Shown here piece after piece: positions 15,233 to 17,580 of a stretch of 17,580 nucleotides of DNA. Position numbers and translations under genes: made by a program. Below the pieces are notes generated by a model, which saw only the letters and a list, made by a program, of their open reading frames with translations, made no database searches and was not told the DNA's origin. Numbering within the stretch: position 1 is the first letter of the stretch; every line of letters starts with the position of its first letter. The stretch comes from Rikenellaceae bacterium (lineage in GTDB: Bacteria; Bacteroidota; Bacteroidia; Bacteroidales; UBA932): positions 13,555-31,134 of the forward strand of contig DOSU01000056.1 of the NCBI GenBank assembly GCA_003513895.1. Direction: 5' to 3'.

Positions 15233-16015
15233 ATGCTTGACTTTATAAAAATAGATTTTATCGATATCCTGGATATTTTTCTGGTAGGATTGCTCATTTA
15301 TCAGGCATATAAACTAATAAAAGGAACTGCGGCTCTCAATATATTCACAGGGATAATTGTGTTTTATTTTTTGTGGCTGGTTGTTAAGGCGCTTCAAATG
15401 GACTTGCTGAGTGCTATTCTTGGTCAGGTTATTGGAGTTGGAGTGCTTGCGCTCATTATTCTGTTCCAGCAGGAAATAAGACGATTCCTGCTCCGTCTTG
15501 GCACCAGATATATGGATTCCAGGCAAAAGCTAAGGCTTGTAAATGCATTTCTGGGCAAAAAAAGGAGGGGACTCTCACTGGAGGTGCTTGATGAAATTAC
15601 CCTGGCATGCAGGAGTATGAGTGAAACAAAGACAGGTGCACTTATTGTCCTTTCTCATATATCTTCTCTCGAATTTATTGCCGAAACCGGTGACCGGCTG
15701 GATGCTATGATAAGCAGAAGACTTATCGAAAACGTCTTCTTCAAAAACGCACCTCTGCACGATGGAGCAATGATTATTTCCGATGAAAAAATAGTGGCAG
15801 CAAGATGCACTTTGCCAATATCGGAAAACACCCATATTCCTGCTCATTTCGGAATGAGGCACAGGGCTGCTCTTGGATTGTCCGAACAAAGCGATGCAAC
15901 TGTAATTGTAGTATCGGAACAGAGAGGTGAGATCTCTTATATAAGAAACGGAGAACTCAAAGTAATGAAAAGCATTAACGAACTCCGTTTAGCTATCGAA
16001 GATTCCTATAAATAA
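15233..16015 (+). CDS. cdaA: Diadenylate cyclase CdaA
   Basis: CdaA joins two ATP molecules into the second messenger c-di-AMP, which in other bacteria controls potassium and osmolyte transport and wall homeostasis. The 260-residue protein has three N-terminal membrane segments (about 10-28, 37-53 and 60-79), a short basic linker and a DAC domain (about 115-235). Both DAC signature motifs are intact: DGA at residues 177-179 (LHDGAMII) and RHR at 209-211 (GMRHRAALG). In many Bacteroidota this gene follows folP; here it follows the ComF-like gene instead, and no cdaR or ybbR-like gene is adjacent. mutS2 begins 13 bases after its stop. A TAnnTTTG element just before the ATG suggests a promoter for the pair. 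Confidence 0.96.
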   Translation: MLDFIKIDFIDILDIFLVGLLIYQAYKLIKGTAALNIFTGIIVFYFLWLVVKALQMDLLSAILGQVIGVGVLALIILFQQEIRRFLLRLGTRYMDSRQKLRLVNAFLGKKRRGLSLEVLDEITLACRSMSETKTGALIVLSHISSLEFIAETGDRLDAMISRRLIENVFFKNAPLHDGAMIISDEKIVAARCTLPISENTHIPAHFGMRHRAALGLSEQSDATVIVVSEQRGEISYIRNGELKVMKSINELRLAIEDSYK

Positions 16016-16028
16016 TTCTTATTCAGTT

Positions 16029-17580
16029 GTGAACAATATTTCCAGATTAGAACAAAAGTTAGGTTTCGACAGGATTCGTTCGATGATTGAATCCCGCTGT
16101 TCAATTGTATCTGCCAAAAACAGGGCGCTTGAGGCGAAATTTCTCACAAATACAGCAAGAATCTCAGAAATGCTCTCCCTTACAGACGAGATGAGAGTGA
16201 TAATTATGCTGGAATCCGGTTTTCCGGATTCGGGATATGTAGATACACTTACTTTTATTAAACAACTTGAATTAAGCTCCTTTTATCTTGACACAGCCTC
16301 CATATATCGTCTTAAGCTCTCTCTCGAAACTATCCGGGCAATTTCCAATTTCTTTAAAAACAGTAAGGAAGGAAGCTACCCGTGTTTGAAAAAAATGGCA
16401 GAGCCCGTTATTCTTTTTCCGGAAATAACAAGAAGAATAGATTCGATTCTTGACAAATTCGGGGAGATAAAAGACAATGCAAGTCCGGAACTTCAAAACA
16501 TCCGTTCATCTATTAAAGACAAGGAGGGGCAGATATCAAGGAAGATATCATCAATTTTAAAGAGAGTCCAGGCCGAAGGCCTTGCAGACGAAGAGGCCAC
16601 TGTTTCAATGAGGGATGGCAGGATGCTCATACCGGTATCTGCTGCAAACAAACGAAAAGTTCCCGGGTTTATATTTGATGAATCCTCTTCCGGAAAGACT
16701 GTTTTTATTGAACCAATTGAAATTGTTGAGCTAAATAATCAGGTTAAGGAACTCCATTTTGCCGAACAAAGGGAAATACTCAAAATTCTGGTAGAATTTT
16801 CGGATTTCCTTAGACCATACCAGCCCGAACTTCTGATGTCTGCAGAATTTCTTTCCGAAATTGACTACATAAGAGCCAAGGCCCGGGTGGCCGTTTCTAT
16901 GCAGGCCGGAAAACCAATTATTTCGGAAGAGAGACAACTCAACATTCAAAGAGGAAGGCATCCACTTCTTGAAGCAACCCTTAAAAAAGAGGGAAAGGAG
17001 ATTGTCCCCCTTACAATGATGCTCAATAAGGACAAACACATACTTCTTATTTCCGGGCCAAACGCAGGAGGGAAATCGGTATGCCTTAAAACGGTGGGGT
17101 TGCTCCAGTATATGCTTCAAACAGGGATGCTGGTACCGGCATCCGAGATTTCCGAATTCGGAATTTTTAAAAACATATTTATCGACATCGGAGACGAACA
17201 GTCTATTGAAAACGACCTAAGTACATACAGCTCACACCTCACAAACATGAGGGATTTCCTCAGAGAAGCCGATGAAAACAGCCTTATCCTGATTGATGAG
17301 TTTGGTGCAGGAACCGAACCTACTGCCGGGGGTGCATTGGCTGAGGCAATTTTAAAAGAGTTCGACGAAAAGGGTTGCTTTGGAGTAATTACCACTCACT
17401 ACAGCAATCTTAAATTTTACGCAAGCAGCAGCAGGGGCGTCATAAACGGCGGTATGCAGTTTGACGTGCAAAACATTAAGCCACTTTTTAAGCTGGAAAT
17501 TGGTGTTCCGGGAAGTTCTTTTGCATTTGAACTGGCCAGAAAAATAGGTCTTTCCTCGGAGATTGTAAAATTTGCCGAAG
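16029..17580 (+). CDS. mutS2: MutS2 family ATPase, 3' end outside window
   Basis: MutS2 is a MutS-related ATPase without the mismatch-binding domain. It is linked to suppression of recombination in some species and, in Bacillus subtilis, to rescue of collided ribosomes. The visible 517 residues cover the N-terminal core and clamp helices (LEQKLGFDRIRSMIESRCS at the start), the middle VSMRDGRMLIPV segment and the ATPase domain with Walker A GPNAGGKS (343-350), Walker B LILIDEFG with Asp423-Glu424, and TTHYSNLK. The C-terminal coiled coil and Smr nuclease domain, if present, lie outside. The start is GTG 16029, 13 bases after cdaA; the first in-frame ATG (16083) would remove the conserved N terminus. 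I see no strong ribosome binding site, as is common in Bacteroidota. Confidence 0.96.
   Translation, partial: MNNISRLEQKLGFDRIRSMIESRCSIVSAKNRALEAKFLTNTARISEMLSLTDEMRVIIMLESGFPDSGYVDTLTFIKQLELSSFYLDTASIYRLKLSLETIRAISNFFKNSKEGSYPCLKKMAEPVILFPEITRRIDSILDKFGEIKDNASPELQNIRSSIKDKEGQISRKISSILKRVQAEGLADEEATVSMRDGRMLIPVSAANKRKVPGFIFDESSSGKTVFIEPIEIVELNNQVKELHFAEQREILKILVEFSDFLRPYQPELLMSAEFLSEIDYIRAKARVAVSMQAGKPIISEERQLNIQRGRHPLLEATLKKEGKEIVPLTMMLNKDKHILLISGPNAGGKSVCLKTVGLLQYMLQTGMLVPASEISEFGIFKNIFIDIGDEQSIENDLSTYSSHLTNMRDFLREADENSLILIDEFGAGTEPTAGGALAEAILKEFDEKGCFGVITTHYSNLKFYASSSRGVINGGMQFDVQNIKPLFKLEIGVPGSSFAFELARKIGLSSEIVKFAE

Noticed and set aside
16212..16231. Perfect 8-base inverted repeat with TTTT loop inside mutS2
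   Set aside because: It encodes ordinary residues (LESGFPDS) near the start of the protein, has no poly-T tail and is short enough to arise by chance; not called as a terminator or regulatory hairpin.
16731..17120. Open frame of 129 codons on the minus strand
   Set aside because: Lies opposite the conserved ATPase domain region of mutS2 and shows no motif.
1..17580. Mobile element, prophage, CRISPR or defence island
   Set aside because: No transposase, integrase, repeat array, terminal repeats or defence gene families were seen; gene content and base composition look uniform and core-like.

Overview
The window looks like a stretch of core chromosome from a member of the Bacteroidota, most likely order Bacteroidales. 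The evidence is the gene order (SUI1-like factor, DUF4271 protein, hemD, rnpA, yidD), families typical of that phylum (DUF4271, a bacterial GH3 protein, a LuxE-like acyl-protein synthetase homologue, a DUF2723 membrane glycosyltransferase) and eight exact copies of the Bacteroidota -7 promoter element TAnnTTTG placed just upstream of genes. There are no obvious Shine-Dalgarno sequences. I see no rRNA, tRNA, insertion sequence, CRISPR array, phage gene or toxin-antitoxin pair. The longest stretch without a gene is 89 bases, so there is no large intergenic region to describe.

Layout: uvrC (minus, running off the left edge); a fused two-domain acyltransferase resembling ornithine/glycine lipid synthases (plus); a minus-strand operon of SUI1-like factor, DUF4271 membrane protein, hemD, rnpA and yidD (5795 down to 3300); a large DUF2723 membrane glycosyltransferase (plus, 5885-8947); a minus-strand run of rdgB, recO, GH3 family protein and LuxE-like protein (12845 down to 8944); then a plus-strand run of S41 protease, ComF-like phosphoribosyltransferase, diadenylate cyclase cdaA and mutS2, which runs off the right edge.

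How the genes work together: several serve genome and nucleotide maintenance (uvrC, recO, rdgB, mutS2). Others serve RNA processing and membrane protein insertion (rnpA, yidD), tetrapyrrole synthesis (hemD), envelope lipids and glycosylation (the fused acyltransferase, DUF2723), envelope proteolysis (S41 peptidase) and c-di-AMP signalling (cdaA). Genes are packed tightly. Neighbours on one strand often overlap by 1 to 68 bases, and both convergent gene pairs overlap by 4 bases at their stop codons, leaving no room for ordinary terminators between them.

I did not find a convincing previously undescribed system. The parts with the least settled function, and so the best candidates for a second look, are the GH3 plus LuxE-like pair of adenylating-enzyme homologues, the DUF2723 glycosyltransferase, the fused acyltransferase and the DUF4271 membrane protein.
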